Assembly: GCF_018687715.1 (NCBI RefSeq)
Contig: NC_056752.1
Span: 13,278,501 to 13,342,500, forward strand
From: Carya illinoinensis
Lineage: Eukaryota > Streptophyta > Magnoliopsida > Fagales > Juglandaceae
DNA: 64,000 nt
Direction: 5' to 3'
Part shown: positions 35,151 to 47,300 of the stretch, one piece after another
Layout of the letters: every line of letters begins with the position of its first letter
Numbering within the stretch: the first letter of the stretch is position 1
Position numbers and translations under genes: made by a program
The notes under the pieces: model-generated
What the model was told of the DNA's origin: nothing
Database searches by the model: none
What the model saw: only the letters and a program-made list of their open reading frames with translations

Positions 35151-35198
35151 TATGAATAAAGTTTGCTTTCTATAAAAATAAATAAATAGTTCAAATGA

Positions 35199-36196
35199 CT
35201 TTTTTGCAATTTCTACCACTACCCAAAAGTAAGAGAATAAAACTACCTAACATATGATATATAATTTTCTTCTCATCATTTGAAAATATATCATACGACC
35301 TAACAAATCTGTAGCTTGAAGGGTTAATTAATTCATGGGCATTTCTTAACTTTTCTTTTCCTTTTTTAACCACTTCACTTTCAACCTAGTTTGCAAACAC
35401 TAAATTTTATCTAAAGTATTGTGCAATATTTATTAGAACGAAAAATAATATGTGGTGATATGGAATTAATATCCATTAATGTTTGAAATTTTTTATTTTA
35501 AGAAATAATAGATGATTTAATAATTAATGGATATTGCCACTTTAACGTAACGAGTTAGAAGTGAGATGTAAATAACAAAGTATTGAGAAGGTGATGTTAA
35601 TATTATGTCTCGCACTTTAATTACCTCTTGACCATGGTAGTAAGGCCTTCTCTTTTCTTCAAAAAGGAATTATAAGATGGAAATCATTTAGATTTATACA
35701 GTGTCAGTTGATTGACAAAATACAAAACAAAAGTGCATACAAAATTCTCAATCTAATTAGAAGTAATTACTTGAACACTTTGCTTGATTTTTTTTTTTTC
35801 TTTTTTGATGATTATAAGTATTAGTTTATTTGTTGATATTACGTAGTTGGAGAAGATACTCTCCGTCATGGTGGAAATGGATAGTATCTCTTTAATATGA
35901 AACATTGATTATTTTGGTCATTAAATTTGTCAACATAAAAGGAAATGATTAAAATACCCATGATTTACTTTATCCATTTCAAGTGAAATAAAAATAAAAA
36001 ATAAAAATCTATTCCGACATTACCTAGTGTTATGGGTACACTAGTTATTAATTGAAAAAATAAAACATCTTGCAAATTGTATCAATAACAACAAAACAAC
36101 TAGCAAATACTTGCCATTTTTGTGGGGGAAAAAGGAAAATTTTAATGTATTTCTTCCGGCTCTAAGGGTAAGTGAAAATAGTCATTGTATGGATAT
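35199..36196. repeat. Duplicated non-coding segment (copy B) between LINE2 and the hAT element
   Basis: It aligns with 10,534-11,540 in copy A over its whole length. AT-rich, with no gene seen. It stops at the hAT terminus taggggtgggcaaa. Confidence 0.8.
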
Positions 36197-36914
36197 TAGG
36201 GGTGGGCAAAACCATCAATTTTATGACTTTGTGCAAGTTCCGATGACCCTTAGTCGGAGTTAGAGTTAGAGTTGGAATTACGTCTACTCCACTAGTTGGA
36301 GTTCAGATTTGAAGTCGGAGCCCATGTGGGCTCCAAATTCCGAACTCCACATGGGCTCCAAACTCTAAACTCCAAACTCCGACTTTATTTTTTTAAAAAC
36401 AACAAATCAAAACAATGTTGTTCCACTTTAAGAGGAAGGACATCATTTCTCTTGAGCGGGTCCAAAATGTAGGGCTTCAAGTAACTAAATGACATCGTTT
36501 CCCTTGAAGCGGAACGACGTGGTTTTGCTCTGGGAGGGGCCCAAAATGCAGAACCCCATTCTTCTCCCCTCATTTTTGCACAACAGAGTGAGTTAGTGAC
36601 TCTCGAGTCCTTTGTCTTAGACTATCCACACTATGCTTTACCTCCCCCAGTCCCCCGCTTTTGTCATCACCTGAGGCCACCGCGAGCAACCAGAACAAAT
36701 TCATTACAAATTGTAAACCACTCAGCCACTCATATTTTTGTAGAATTTTAGGATTCGAAAATCATCTAATTGTCACAATGTTCAATGAGATTTGTAGAAT
36801 ATATATGATTTGTTGTTCATTTCAATGATTTGTTATTTGCATTTCAATGATTTTGGTTTTTAGGCTGTTAAATTTAAGATTTGGGAGATTTAGGTTTTGG
36901 AAAAATCTGAATTT

Positions 36915-37060
36915 TGTTCCAGGTGACGTTCACTCGAGGGTTGCTTGAGCGAATGTCACACAAATTGTTCGCTCAAGCTTTTGCTCGAGTGTGGTTTAAG
37001 TGAAAATCACACAGATTATTCGCTCGAGTCTTCGCTTGAGTGTGGCTCGAGTGGGTGGAC
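36915..37060. repeat. CTCGAG-rich repeat block inside the hAT element
   Basis: Six or so imperfect copies of a unit around ctcgag/cgctcgag/ttgctcgagtg alternate with cacacaaattgttcgc-like spacers. The block lies upstream of the transposase pseudogene. A second, unrelated CTCGAG-rich block is at 58,320-58,436. Confidence 0.8.
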
Positions 37061-37199
37061 ATTCATTCTTTTGTATTTTGTTTATTTTTAAAATCACAAA
37101 TACGAATAGACACATATGTTTTTCCTTTTCAATGTGTTTCCAATTTTCCATGTTAAGTGACGATTGTTTGTTAATTATTTCAAATTAAAAAGTCAAATT

Positions 37200-39290
37200 A
37201 TGGATGCTACACCATCTCGCAGTCCCCACGATTTTCCACAAGAGGATGATGCACAGTAGTTGTGGTCATCAACAGGTACTTCAGGCCGTAGACATCTAGA
37301 GCATCTACCTCTTGTGCAAGTAGTCGAGTCCCAATAGATCTAGAAGACGTTGATATGCTTAATGAGGAGGATGAGTTGATTAATGTTGAGGCCGATTCAC
37401 CAGCATGACCTATTAAGAACAAGTCGTGGACATGTGAACATTTCACCAAAGTTTCTGGTGATCGTGAGAACCCGGAGGCTCAATGCCGCTACTATGAGCA
37501 ACTATGCAGTTGTCATTCGAAGAAGCAAGGCACATCAATATTGATAGCACATTTTACGGGCTGCCAGCAATATAAGATATACAGAGGGCTGGTGGCAACT
37601 GATCAAATGAAACTGAGTTACGAGACTTCTATGGCCATTGATGGCACGCATATTAATAAGCTATCAATCCCTCAATACAGTGAGAAGATGTTGAGAGATA
37701 TTTATGTGAAAATGATCATCATTGATGAGATGTCTTTTACCAAGGTTGAGAATGCAGGCTTTCACAAATTTGTGCACATTTTAGAGCCATAAATTCCGCT
37801 GCTTTCATGGTATATTGTGATGCGCAATTGTTTGAAGAGGCATGCCAAGGAGAAGGCATAAAGGAAATGTCTGTCACCACTGACCAGAGAGTGTCATTTA
37901 CGACTGATACATGGAACTCCATACAGAATGTGGGCTACATGTCTATCACAATCCACTTTATTAACAATGAGTGGACGTTGTAGAAGCGGATTATGGGTTC
38001 CAAAGAAATTGTTGGCAAGGAGATAGATGACTGTATAAAGGATTGGGGGATCATAAAAGTGCTTTGTATCACAGTTGACAATGTCAGTGTGAATAACACT
38101 ACCATTGATTGATTCATATGGAATATAATGGTAAATGATGATATAATTTGTAAGAACCAGTTTATCCATGTTCGATGTTATGCTCATATCATCAATCTCA
38201 TAGTTTCTGAGGGGTTCAAGGAGGTTGATGATTCCATTATTAAAGTTCAAAACCTTGTGACATATGTGAGGGCTTCCCCCTAATGGCTCTACAAGTTTTA
38301 GGCAATAGTCAAACAAGTTGAGATCACATCTTTCAGTGTTTTGCAACTAGACATTCCAACTTGATGGAATTCTATATACATGATGTTGGATGTAGCATAG
38401 AAGTATCAAACAATGTTCGAGTGAATGGAGGTCAAGGATGAGAGTATGAGGTATGCTTTGTTGGAGTCAGTTGAGGGGAGAATGGAGCTTGGTGCGCCGG
38501 ACACAGTTGATTAGGCCAATGTCAAGTATTTTGTTTAATTTTTGAAGTTATTTTATGACATAACTATGCAGATATTTGAGACAAAATATCCTACTGCAAA
38601 CATGTAGTTCGAGGAGCTCTCAGGGCTTTATGACCACTTGCAACAAAGTTGTGTAGATTTTTTTTAATGCAATGGCTATTTGGATAAAATACAAATATAA
38701 TAAATATTAGGGAGATGTGGAGAAGATAAATCAATTATTATTTATTGCTGTAATCCTTGACCCCCGATATAAGTTGGCGATTGTAGAAAATTGGATTAGG
38801 GACATCCTTGGTGATGAAGACGCTGATCAGTTTATTAGATCTCTTAAATGTGATATTAATGATTTATATAGCTATTACAACAGCAGTGGTCAGTCTTCAA
38901 TTGAAGGTGGTAGCTCCTCATGCCCGACCAACTTGTCATCTTCCTGGAATGACACACATGCACAAAGTTCAAATTTATTGCGGCTACGATAGTGTCATCA
39001 AAATAGTGCATCGATGAATATTATGCAGTGTAAGTATGAGATTTAGAGTTACTTTTCTAGAAGATGTTGAGACACCTAGTGATACATTCTATATATTAAC
39101 ATGGTGGAAGGTGAATTTTAGCAAGTTTCTAGTCATTTCCCAAACAATCAGGGATGTACTAGTCATTCCTATCACTACGAATACCTCTGTGTTGGCATTC
39201 AGTATTAGAGGTCTTGTGTTGGATGCTTATTAGAATTCATTGTCTCTGACCACCGTCGTGGCCCTCGTTTACACACAGAACTGATAAGTT
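37200..39290 (+). pseudogene. hAT transposase (BED finger - RNase H-like - dimerisation), broken
   Basis: Pieces in changing frames follow the order of zf-BED hAT transposases of the RICESLEEPER type. A BED-like part (SKKQGTSILIAHF, about 37,510-37,560) is followed by a catalytic-domain start (FTTDTWNSIQNVGYMSITIHF near 37,900, split over residues) and CYAHIINLIVSEGFKEV near 38,170. A middle part (LLFIAVILDPRYKL, 38,736 onward) precedes the C-terminal dimerisation domain (FLEDVETPSDTF, then ILTWWKVNFSKF, near 39,050-39,130). Numerous stops show it is inactive. Protein-level decay is clearly greater than in the Harbinger transposase. Confidence 0.87.
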
Positions 39291-39299
39291 CAACATCCA

Positions 39300-42200
39300 G
39301 TAGAATAGATACCATTGATGCATAGAGCTATAAGCTTGAATAAGATAGCTTTATGATTTTAAATGATTTTTTATATAATTTTAATGTTTTCATTATTTTA
39401 TTTATAATTTATGTAATTTACTCTAGAATTTTGGTTAGATTTTAGTAAGATATCTAATTTATTCCATATTTTATTTTTGCTCATAATTGGGATTTTGCCT
39501 CTTTTTATCTTAGCTATTTTAGCCCATCTTGTGGGCTTAATAAGATATTTTCGATTTTGATAAAATAAAATTAAAAAATTAGAAAAAATCTAATTTTGGA
39601 GCATTATCTTCCGTTTGGATATCGGAAAGCATCTCATTATTATAATTTTTTAAAATTCTCACACAAAATATAATAAATAAACAATTCAATATTTTTAAAT
39701 ATCAAAACAATAATAATATTAAAAATTAATATTTTATTTAATTTTTATCTTTCATTTAAAACCATCTCATCTCATTTCTAAATCTAAATCAGTTTACATT
39801 TTTCTCATTCTCAATTTCTAACTTTTGTTATTTAGCTAAATGTCATAATAATCCTTATTCTACGTCTGCGTAAATCAACTGGAGACTTATAGACATTACA
39901 TATAATAGAAACATTTATGCTATTCTTTAAAAAAAAAAAAAAAAAATCAAAATCTGAGGGTAAAGGGTCCCTCTCGTTCGGTCTTATCTTAATCCATTTC
40001 TATTCTTCTTTTAGGTAAGTTAATTCTCAATGCCTTTTTTTTTTTTTTTTTTTTCCCTTAATTACTATTTTTTGGAAAAGTTTATTTTTCTTCTTCTATC
40101 TCTGTCACTATCAATGCCAGTCTTGTTGCTTTCTGGGTTAAAGCACTCAGATGGTTCAAGCTGGAAGATGGTACGTCAATACGCCTACCTTCTTGGAATT
40201 TCGGGGTGCCTTTATTTTAACCAACAGGATTCAAAAGAAATCAATGGAATCGTTGCTCTGCTTTTCCATAAAGTTGGTCAGTATGTGATAGAAAAACCTA
40301 TTCTTATCTCAAATTACATCTTTTTAAAGCATTAAAGTTCTGTAGGGCCAGAAGATACTTAGAGAATTATTGTTGTTAGAGTGCCTTTGTATAAAGCAAC
40401 AATATAAAAAATCTCACAACGTGTTTGCTTTGCGAAACATGTTATTGACTATATTAATTTAATTTTATAAAAACATTTAATGCTAACTTTAGATAAAAAA
40501 ATCATTATCCACCAAGCTAAGAGAAATGATAATACGTATCCAAATTTATACTACTCACTTTATCTCTTATGTGGTACCACAATTTGGTTATTAAAAAATT
40601 AAAAAGAAAAATTAAAAACACAAATAATATAAAAGGGTAGGAGAAATCTAGAATTTTAGTATTTATCTTGTTGTATTTTCGGGCATTATTTTATTTTAAA
40701 TATATATTTTTTAAGTTTTTTTCATAAGCCACATGGTACGAAATTATGGTGGCACTTCGAGGGGACAAGTGAATGGCATAAATTAGGGGTAGACATAGTA
40801 GCATTACTCTATTACTTAATCCACTTAGTATTATTGCAAGGATTTAAACAATTTTTTTTTATCTAAATTTGAGATTTAATTTGTTTGAGAAATAGATGCA
40901 TAATATAGGTTCTACAGAATTTATAGTTGCTTGAATGAATTTTTTAAAACATTTTTAAATGATCAATATCATTTAAATACATTTTTTTCAAATATTATTT
41001 AAATACAAAATATTTTTTAATTTTCAGTTTTTTATCAAATTATTACGTAATTATTATAATTTTCCATAATTTTAGACAAAATATAAAAAATAATACAACT
41101 TTTTTAAATTGCAAAAAAAATTATATTAAAAAATATATTTAAGCATTTTTTAGAAAATTTTTTTCTTTTAAATAAAATTGTAATCTCTTTATATCTGTAA
41201 CAGTTATCTTTTCTAAAAATGTAAACAAAATCGATTTTTTTAAGAGAAAATAAATGTGTATATCACCAATTGAGTATATAAAACTTCGAGAAATATAATT
41301 ATGAACTGATCACTCCATGTCTTAAGTATCTAAATTTCAATAGCGATAAATAAAGCACTGCCAAAAAAGTATTTAAAAGCTCAAAGAGACACAAATAAGA
41401 AAGACTATCTCACATACCATACCCTAATTGGAATTTTTTTGGCGCATAATTTATAACAATAATCAAGTTGTGGGTTAAATAAGTGGAATTTTTGAACAAT
41501 TTGCTAACTACATGAAAATGATTTTTTGTTTTGGTTGTGCCAAACTAAATTTCGTTCTTAATTATGTGCACATTAATTATATCTAAAAATGAACTTTATC
41601 CAAGACTAGTAATTTTTTTCTTTCGGATTCATAAACAAACCCTTTCTTTCGGATTTGTAATTCAATTATATTTTTTATTTTATTTTATGAGAAACATACT
41701 TCATTCATTCATAAAATATAATTAGTTATATCTTTGACCTGATACATATAGAGAAATTTTTAGATTATAAACCAACTATTGCTTTTGGAGCTCTCAATGC
41801 ACAAATTTCTTTGCGACTGACATAGTCTTAACAACTCTTATAACTTTTTACAAATAAATTATCTAAAAGACAATACTCTGCTTAAAACAGAAATTTAAAA
41901 CCCCACCATCTATAGAAGGAGAGGACTTATACTCTATGGACAAAATGTCTAAGAGACTTTTCATTTTTATTTTTGCCTAAACAAAAGGAAATAATAGTAG
42001 ACATAAATATGGATGTAAAAGTGGCGAATTACAACTTAGAGCTACTTCGATAGACTTCGAAATCAGTTATACGGCCTAGGACTCCTCCAATGTACTGAAA
42101 AACTATATATCCGTCTTTTCAATTTGAAAAAAAAAAAATAAATATATGAAGTAACGAGACTGTCGTGGCTGTGCATAAAAGACATGCGCCACGATAGGAG

Positions 42201-42475
42201 TGTGGCAAATAGTCGAGTTTGAAGAAAACGAGGTCTCTAGTCTCATAAATGTTACTTGTGGTGGCAGCAGAAGCTTCCCAATGCAGTAACGCATGAATCT
42301 CTTACAAGCTTTAACCCACGCGTGTGGCTCACGCACTATTTCATTCGACAAAAAGCTCCAACCGTTTAAAGGATTGGCGTCTTGGAAATTTTACGGTGGA
42401 GCACGATGATTGTTAGGCTTCGAAAAACAGAAAATAAGCATTTCTCCATGCTTTGGACGGAAAACCAAAAACACA

Positions 42476-42506
<31 letters not shown>

Positions 42507-43380
42507 GTCTAGCCAGATGGGAAGAGAGCCACTTGTCCAGTGGGTGGGTTTTGGTTTGGCGAAGGCGCTAGAGAGAAAAGGGTGGATACAGGCTGCAACT
42601 TCGAAGTACGAACATCCAACTTTCTCAAACACCCGCAGTCAAAATATCTCACTTGTAATTCAATTGTATATCCTCTCTTTGTAATCATAAAAAAAAAAAA
42701 AAATATTCCTCCTTTTAGAAAAACATAGAGAAAGAAATCATATATATATATATATATCTAGAAAACATTTTGAAGAGAATAAACTGACTAAGGCTTGATT
42801 TGTTTTTACAATCTCATCTCATCTAATTATTATAATTTTTTTAAAAATATAAAAATAATTTAATTTTCCTAAATATTAAAATAAAATAATATTAAAAAAT
42901 TATATTCGAACAATATTTATTCAATTTGTAACTTTCATATAATCTTATCTGTATAACTAAATGAGACTTAAAATAGTTAATTAAAAAAGAAAAATAATAT
43001 TTATAGTGATGTAGCATACTACTTATTAAAAATGTGAAAAAATTTAAAATTTATATCAAAAAAATTATTTTTTTTAGTAATAGATTACACTTTTGTAAAA
43101 GAAGCGTGCTGAATTTATATATTATAAGATTAATCTTAAAACAATAAAGAAAAGAAGACTAGAAAGTAAAGCCACATTCATATGGATAATTAATCAAGAA
43201 TATGATATTAAAAATAAATTAATTTATAAAAACAACAAATAATAGTGAGTGTGAGTTGTGAGATTCGGACAAAGTCTAACCAGGTGGGTGCCACGGCCAC
43301 CACAAAGTTACATGACTCAATAATTGCATGCAGGATCACTTTGGTGACTAGCTGACTTCAGTGTCATCGCTCGTGCGAAA
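39300..43380. other. Intergenic region upstream of CNGC-B
   Basis: The region aligns with copy A 17,850-20,690. B-specific additions are a MITE-like segment at about 39,605-39,800, the retroposed sequence at 41,668-42,652, and a MITE-like segment at about 42,793-42,975. The block 39,849-40,345 is nearly identical to 56,775-57,272. Long T- and A-runs (40,033-40,055; 42,478-42,504) give spurious low-complexity ORFs. Confidence 0.7.
41668..42652 (-). mobile_element. Retroposed sequence of unknown origin, copy B only
   Basis: About 0.98 kb flanked by a perfect 13-bp direct repeat, ttgtaattcaatt (41,655-41,667 and 42,653-42,665). The left end is T-rich (ttttttattttattttatg), i.e. an A-rich tail on the minus strand. 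These are the marks of target-primed retroposition. The body has no protein domain I recognise. It contains a 27-base A-run (42,478-42,504) on the plus strand. It may be a LINE with internal deletion, a SINE-like chimera or a retrocopy of a host transcript. Confidence 0.65.
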
Positions 43381-44335
43381 TTTCTTCCGTGCTCTCTGTC
43401 TTCTTCTTCTGCAAATACCGAAAACCATTCTTGTTGTTTCTCAGCATCCATGAAAGCAATACAGATGTAAGGAAATCCAAATATGCTCAGTTCTATGCAT
43501 TTTCGTTCACTCGCTGTTTCAGTTTTTGTTTGGTAGATAAGAAATGGTTAGAAAAGAAAATAAAAAAATACTCCCAGAGAACAAGACCATTTACACTGAT
43601 ATTGAGTTTGCTTCACCAGTTTCGCTTCGTAGATATGGTTGGCTTTTATTTTTTGTTCTATTTTTTTTTTCCCCCCTTTCTGGAGCGCCAACAAAATCAG
43701 TAGATAACAGTCCAAATTTTTTCGTCTTCTTGTATTTCCGTTCACTCTACTCAGCAACCAAACAGAAAGTTAATATTTTAGTGCTTTTCTTGATGAAGGA
43801 TGAAACCATACTAGTAAAAGACAATTATATCTAGTGCCTCACTTTTTTCTCTCTGCAACCAAACAGATCAGCTTATATCGGCTTTTTATTTTCTTCTTGT
43901 ATTTTTATCACCACTACTCAAGTCGAGAAACTTGCTTTACATTTTGATCGTTTATCATGTTGTCTCTAAATTACCAAAGTCTTGAATTCCAATTAATCTC
44001 TACTGCTGACTGTAAAAAGGGGATTAAGAGTGGTAGAAATTGATCAAATCGTGTTACGCATTTAAAGTTGTCGCTTCTTTTCAGAGTTGACTAGTCCCTG
44101 CTCGGAAAAGTGATAAATATTAGTCATAAATTGCTATAATATCACATTTCTTCCTCATATTGTTTGGCTTTCACATTACGCAGGACAGGACATTCTGTAA
44201 TTCCATCGTAGAGAATATCGAATCTGAACTTCTACTTCTGCAGGGCCTGGATTTCAGTTTTTGACATCTGTAACTAAAAGCGTGTCAAAATCACGAGTTG
44301 GGCTCTTTCTATTGGAGTTCTAATTGGCCGCAGGA
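43380..44335 (+). other. Inferred 5' UTR of CNGC-B with leader intron
   Basis: It corresponds to 20,690-21,668 in copy A. The probable donor is acagat|GTAAGG at 43,467. The acceptor is ttctgCAG, ending at 44,243, and the leader continues to the ATG at 44,336. This rests on conservation of both sites between copies. Confidence 0.5.
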
Positions 44336-47300
44336 ATGGATTCCAGGCGAAATAATTTTGTGAGGTTAGTTTTGTTGAAGCCCGAGTACTTCCCCCAACA
44401 GTCTCCATTTATTTGCTCCGTTTCCTCTAGTTTGGAATTTGACACTTTAAATGCTTTCTTCCAGGTTTCAAAGTTGGAGTTCGGAGAAATCTTCCAGTTT
44501 TGAGCATCAACATTCCATGAACGATCGAAAATATTCAAGAAATAGTTCTAGACCCACATTTGGCAGAGTTTTTGAGAGGTTTCGGAGAGGATTTGAGACA
44601 ATTAGAAGTTTGAAAAGCAGCCCAATAAGCATCCCTTCTGTAGATGGTCAGCCACGAAAAGATCACTCGGGTCCTAAGAAGACTAAAATCTTTGACCCTC
44701 AGGATCAATTTGTTCAAACATGGAACAAAATATTTGTGCTTTCTTGTGTGGTATCAGTGGCATTGGACCCACTCTTCTTTTACACCCCAGTTTTGAAGGT
44801 GTATAAGGAGGAGCAATGCTTAAGCTTTGAATCGGACAAAACTCTGGAGATTATTGCTTCTGTTCTTCGTTCAGTCACAGATGCTTTTTATGCAATACAT
44901 ATATACTTTCAGTTTCGAACTGGGATTATCCCACCTTCTTCTCGTCATCATGTGTTTGGATGGGGAGAGTTGATTGTTGATCCCAAGGCAATCGCAAAGA
45001 GATATCTGTCCACATACTTCATTATCGACATTCTGGCAATCCTTCCCTGCCCACAGGTATGGGTGTGATATTCAATCAATCTCCAAGTATCTGTTTTCTG
45101 TTTTATTACTATGATAGCTTAGTTACATAAATTATATAAATATATATATATATATATATATAAGGTGCAAGTCTTACAATTTTGACGTGTTGCAGGTGGT
45201 AGTACTTTTAGCGTCGAAAAAGGAAACGCCAATGGTGACGAAGGAATTGTTGAAGTTAGTAATTTTCTCCCAATATGTGCCGAGGCTTTTACGGATCTAC
45301 CCACTATATGTAGAAGTAATTAGGACCTCTGGCATTCTGACTCGGACAGCATGGGCTGGAGCTGCTTATAATCTTTTCCTCTACATGCTAGCCAGTCACG
45401 TAAATTACGCAACTCTTTTTTGTGTTTTGGGTTCAAATTCTTTAACCTATTAATCCAATTAAGATTGTTTGTTAACGAACAATGTGCGTACCAGGTAGTT
45501 GGAGCCTTTTGGTACTTGTTTGGCATAGATCGACAGAATGCTTGCTGGCAGACAAGGTGCAGTAAGAGTAGTACAGGTTGTACAGATCAAGAGCTTTACT
45601 GCGGTGTTCTAGATTTTGACCGGTCCGTACTTGGCTATCTTAACCGTTCCCAGTTCCAACGTGGCTATTTCGGAGATATTAGTAAGGAATGTCTTATTGT
45701 CGAACAAGATGATAATAAGGAAAACTCAGCTAATGATCCGTTCGACTATGGAATATTTACTAAAGTTTTGAAGTCTGGAGTGGTGGCCGAATCAAATATA
45801 AGAAAGAAAGTGTCTTACTGCTTCTGGTGGGGTTTGCGTAGTCTGAGGTTAGTAATATATAAATTCTAGGAAAAATATCCCGTCGAGTTTTTGTTAATTT
45901 GAACTTGAAGGCCTCAAGTGAAAGAGGGGCCTTACAGCCTTTGTTATTGTCATTACGGATTTTTCGGTGAACATTAATAATCAATAAATACTATAGGATC
46001 CATATCTCATTTAATACGTAAATTCTCTTATTAAAGCTTTCTTTCGCATGTTCCAAGCAAAGCTTGTCAACTTATAGTAAGCCATTTTTAACTTGTACCC
46101 TTCCTTTTCTTTCAGTTCTCTTGGCCAAAGCTTGGAAACAAGTACATATTTCTGGGAGATAGTCTTTGCTGTTTCCATAGCCATCGCTGGGTTGGTATTA
46201 TTCTCGTTACTTATAGGCAATATGCAGGTAATACTTTGGTCCTCATGATGGATTCTCTTGCCAATCTATAATCTATTGTTGTAGCATTATAATCTATTGT
46301 TATAGCATTATGATAACCTTTCCAACTAATGATTTTACACAGACGCAGATTCTCAGCTAATTCGTCAATATAAGTTACATGCTTAATTATTTGTACATAT
46401 ACTCGATCAATCTTCAGGCAATACCTTTGAGGTGTATTTAAACTCAACAGTTCTTGTATTCTATTTTAGCCTTCTAGTTCTAGCTGCTATGTTACCAACG
46501 ACAACATGATGATATGCGTCTGTTCTTTCTAATACCATCCATTCAATTCAACTAAAAACCTATTTGCCGAACACTCGTTATTCTAGATTAATGGACTAAG
46601 GTGATATCATATTGTTTCTTGTGCTGTTATAGAAATATCTGCAATCCACAACAGTGAGAGTAGAAGAAATGAGAGTAAGGAAGACTGATGCTGAACAGTG
46701 GATGTCCCAACGTATGCTACCTGAAAACTTAAGGGAGCGGGTTAGACGATATGAACAGTACAAGTGGCTAGAAACAAGAGGTGTGGATGAAGAGAATCTC
46801 TTCCGTAACCTTCCTAAGGATCTCAGAAGGGACATAAAGCGCTATCTTTGCCTGGATCTTCTTAAGAAGGTAACACTTGTTGGCATATGAAATTTGATAG
46901 AGAGATTTTTATCTTAGAAAAATTTAGTTTATCACTTTTTCTTGAAAATAGATTACAATGCATTAGTCTATATGTAGACACATAAAACTCATCTTACATG
47001 ATGATCATAAATTATTCTTAAAAAAATAAAAGGACACACTTAAAAAATTGAAAAGTCTTATTTGTAGAATGCATGCAAAAGTTTTTGTACGATTGATCTT
47101 GTGCATCTTACAATGGTATTAATATATTTTTAATAATACTTTCTTTGATTGTTTTTGTGCATCATTTTGTCGTTTGTTTTAGCTAAGGTACTGTTCATCG
47201 AGTTAATTTTATCTTTAAGGTGCCCATGTTTGCAAAGATGGATCAACAACTGTGGGATCCGCTGGTTGATCGTCTCAAGCCAGTACTTTACACACAATTC

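Larger units (their letters stand above)
29746..35184 (+). mobile_element. LINE2 copy B: near full-length L1-type element, decayed
   Basis: The element is about 5.4 kb between target duplications aatagttcagatga (29,732-29,745) and aatagttcaaatga (35,185-35,198). It retains ORF1 and all ORF2 domains in order and an (AAAT)n-like tail. It is the same insertion as 7,394-10,519 in copy A. B lacks about 100 bases near 32,440 that A keeps, so the two copies carry complementary deletions. Confidence 0.87.
36197..39300 (+). mobile_element. hAT-superfamily DNA transposon, decayed
   Basis: The left end taggggtgggcaaa is typical of plant hAT termini and is followed by GGAGTT/CTCCAAACTC-type subterminal repeats (about 36,240-36,390). 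A transposase pseudogene fills 37,200-39,290. The right terminus is not recognisable; the sequence rejoins copy-A homology near 39,400, so the true end lies between 39,290 and 39,400. It is present only in copy B. Confidence 0.82.

Noticed and set aside
42382..42728. Frames with a poly-Lys stretch
   Set aside because: The Lys run is a 27-base A tract inside the B-only retroposed sequence. No homology is seen on either side.
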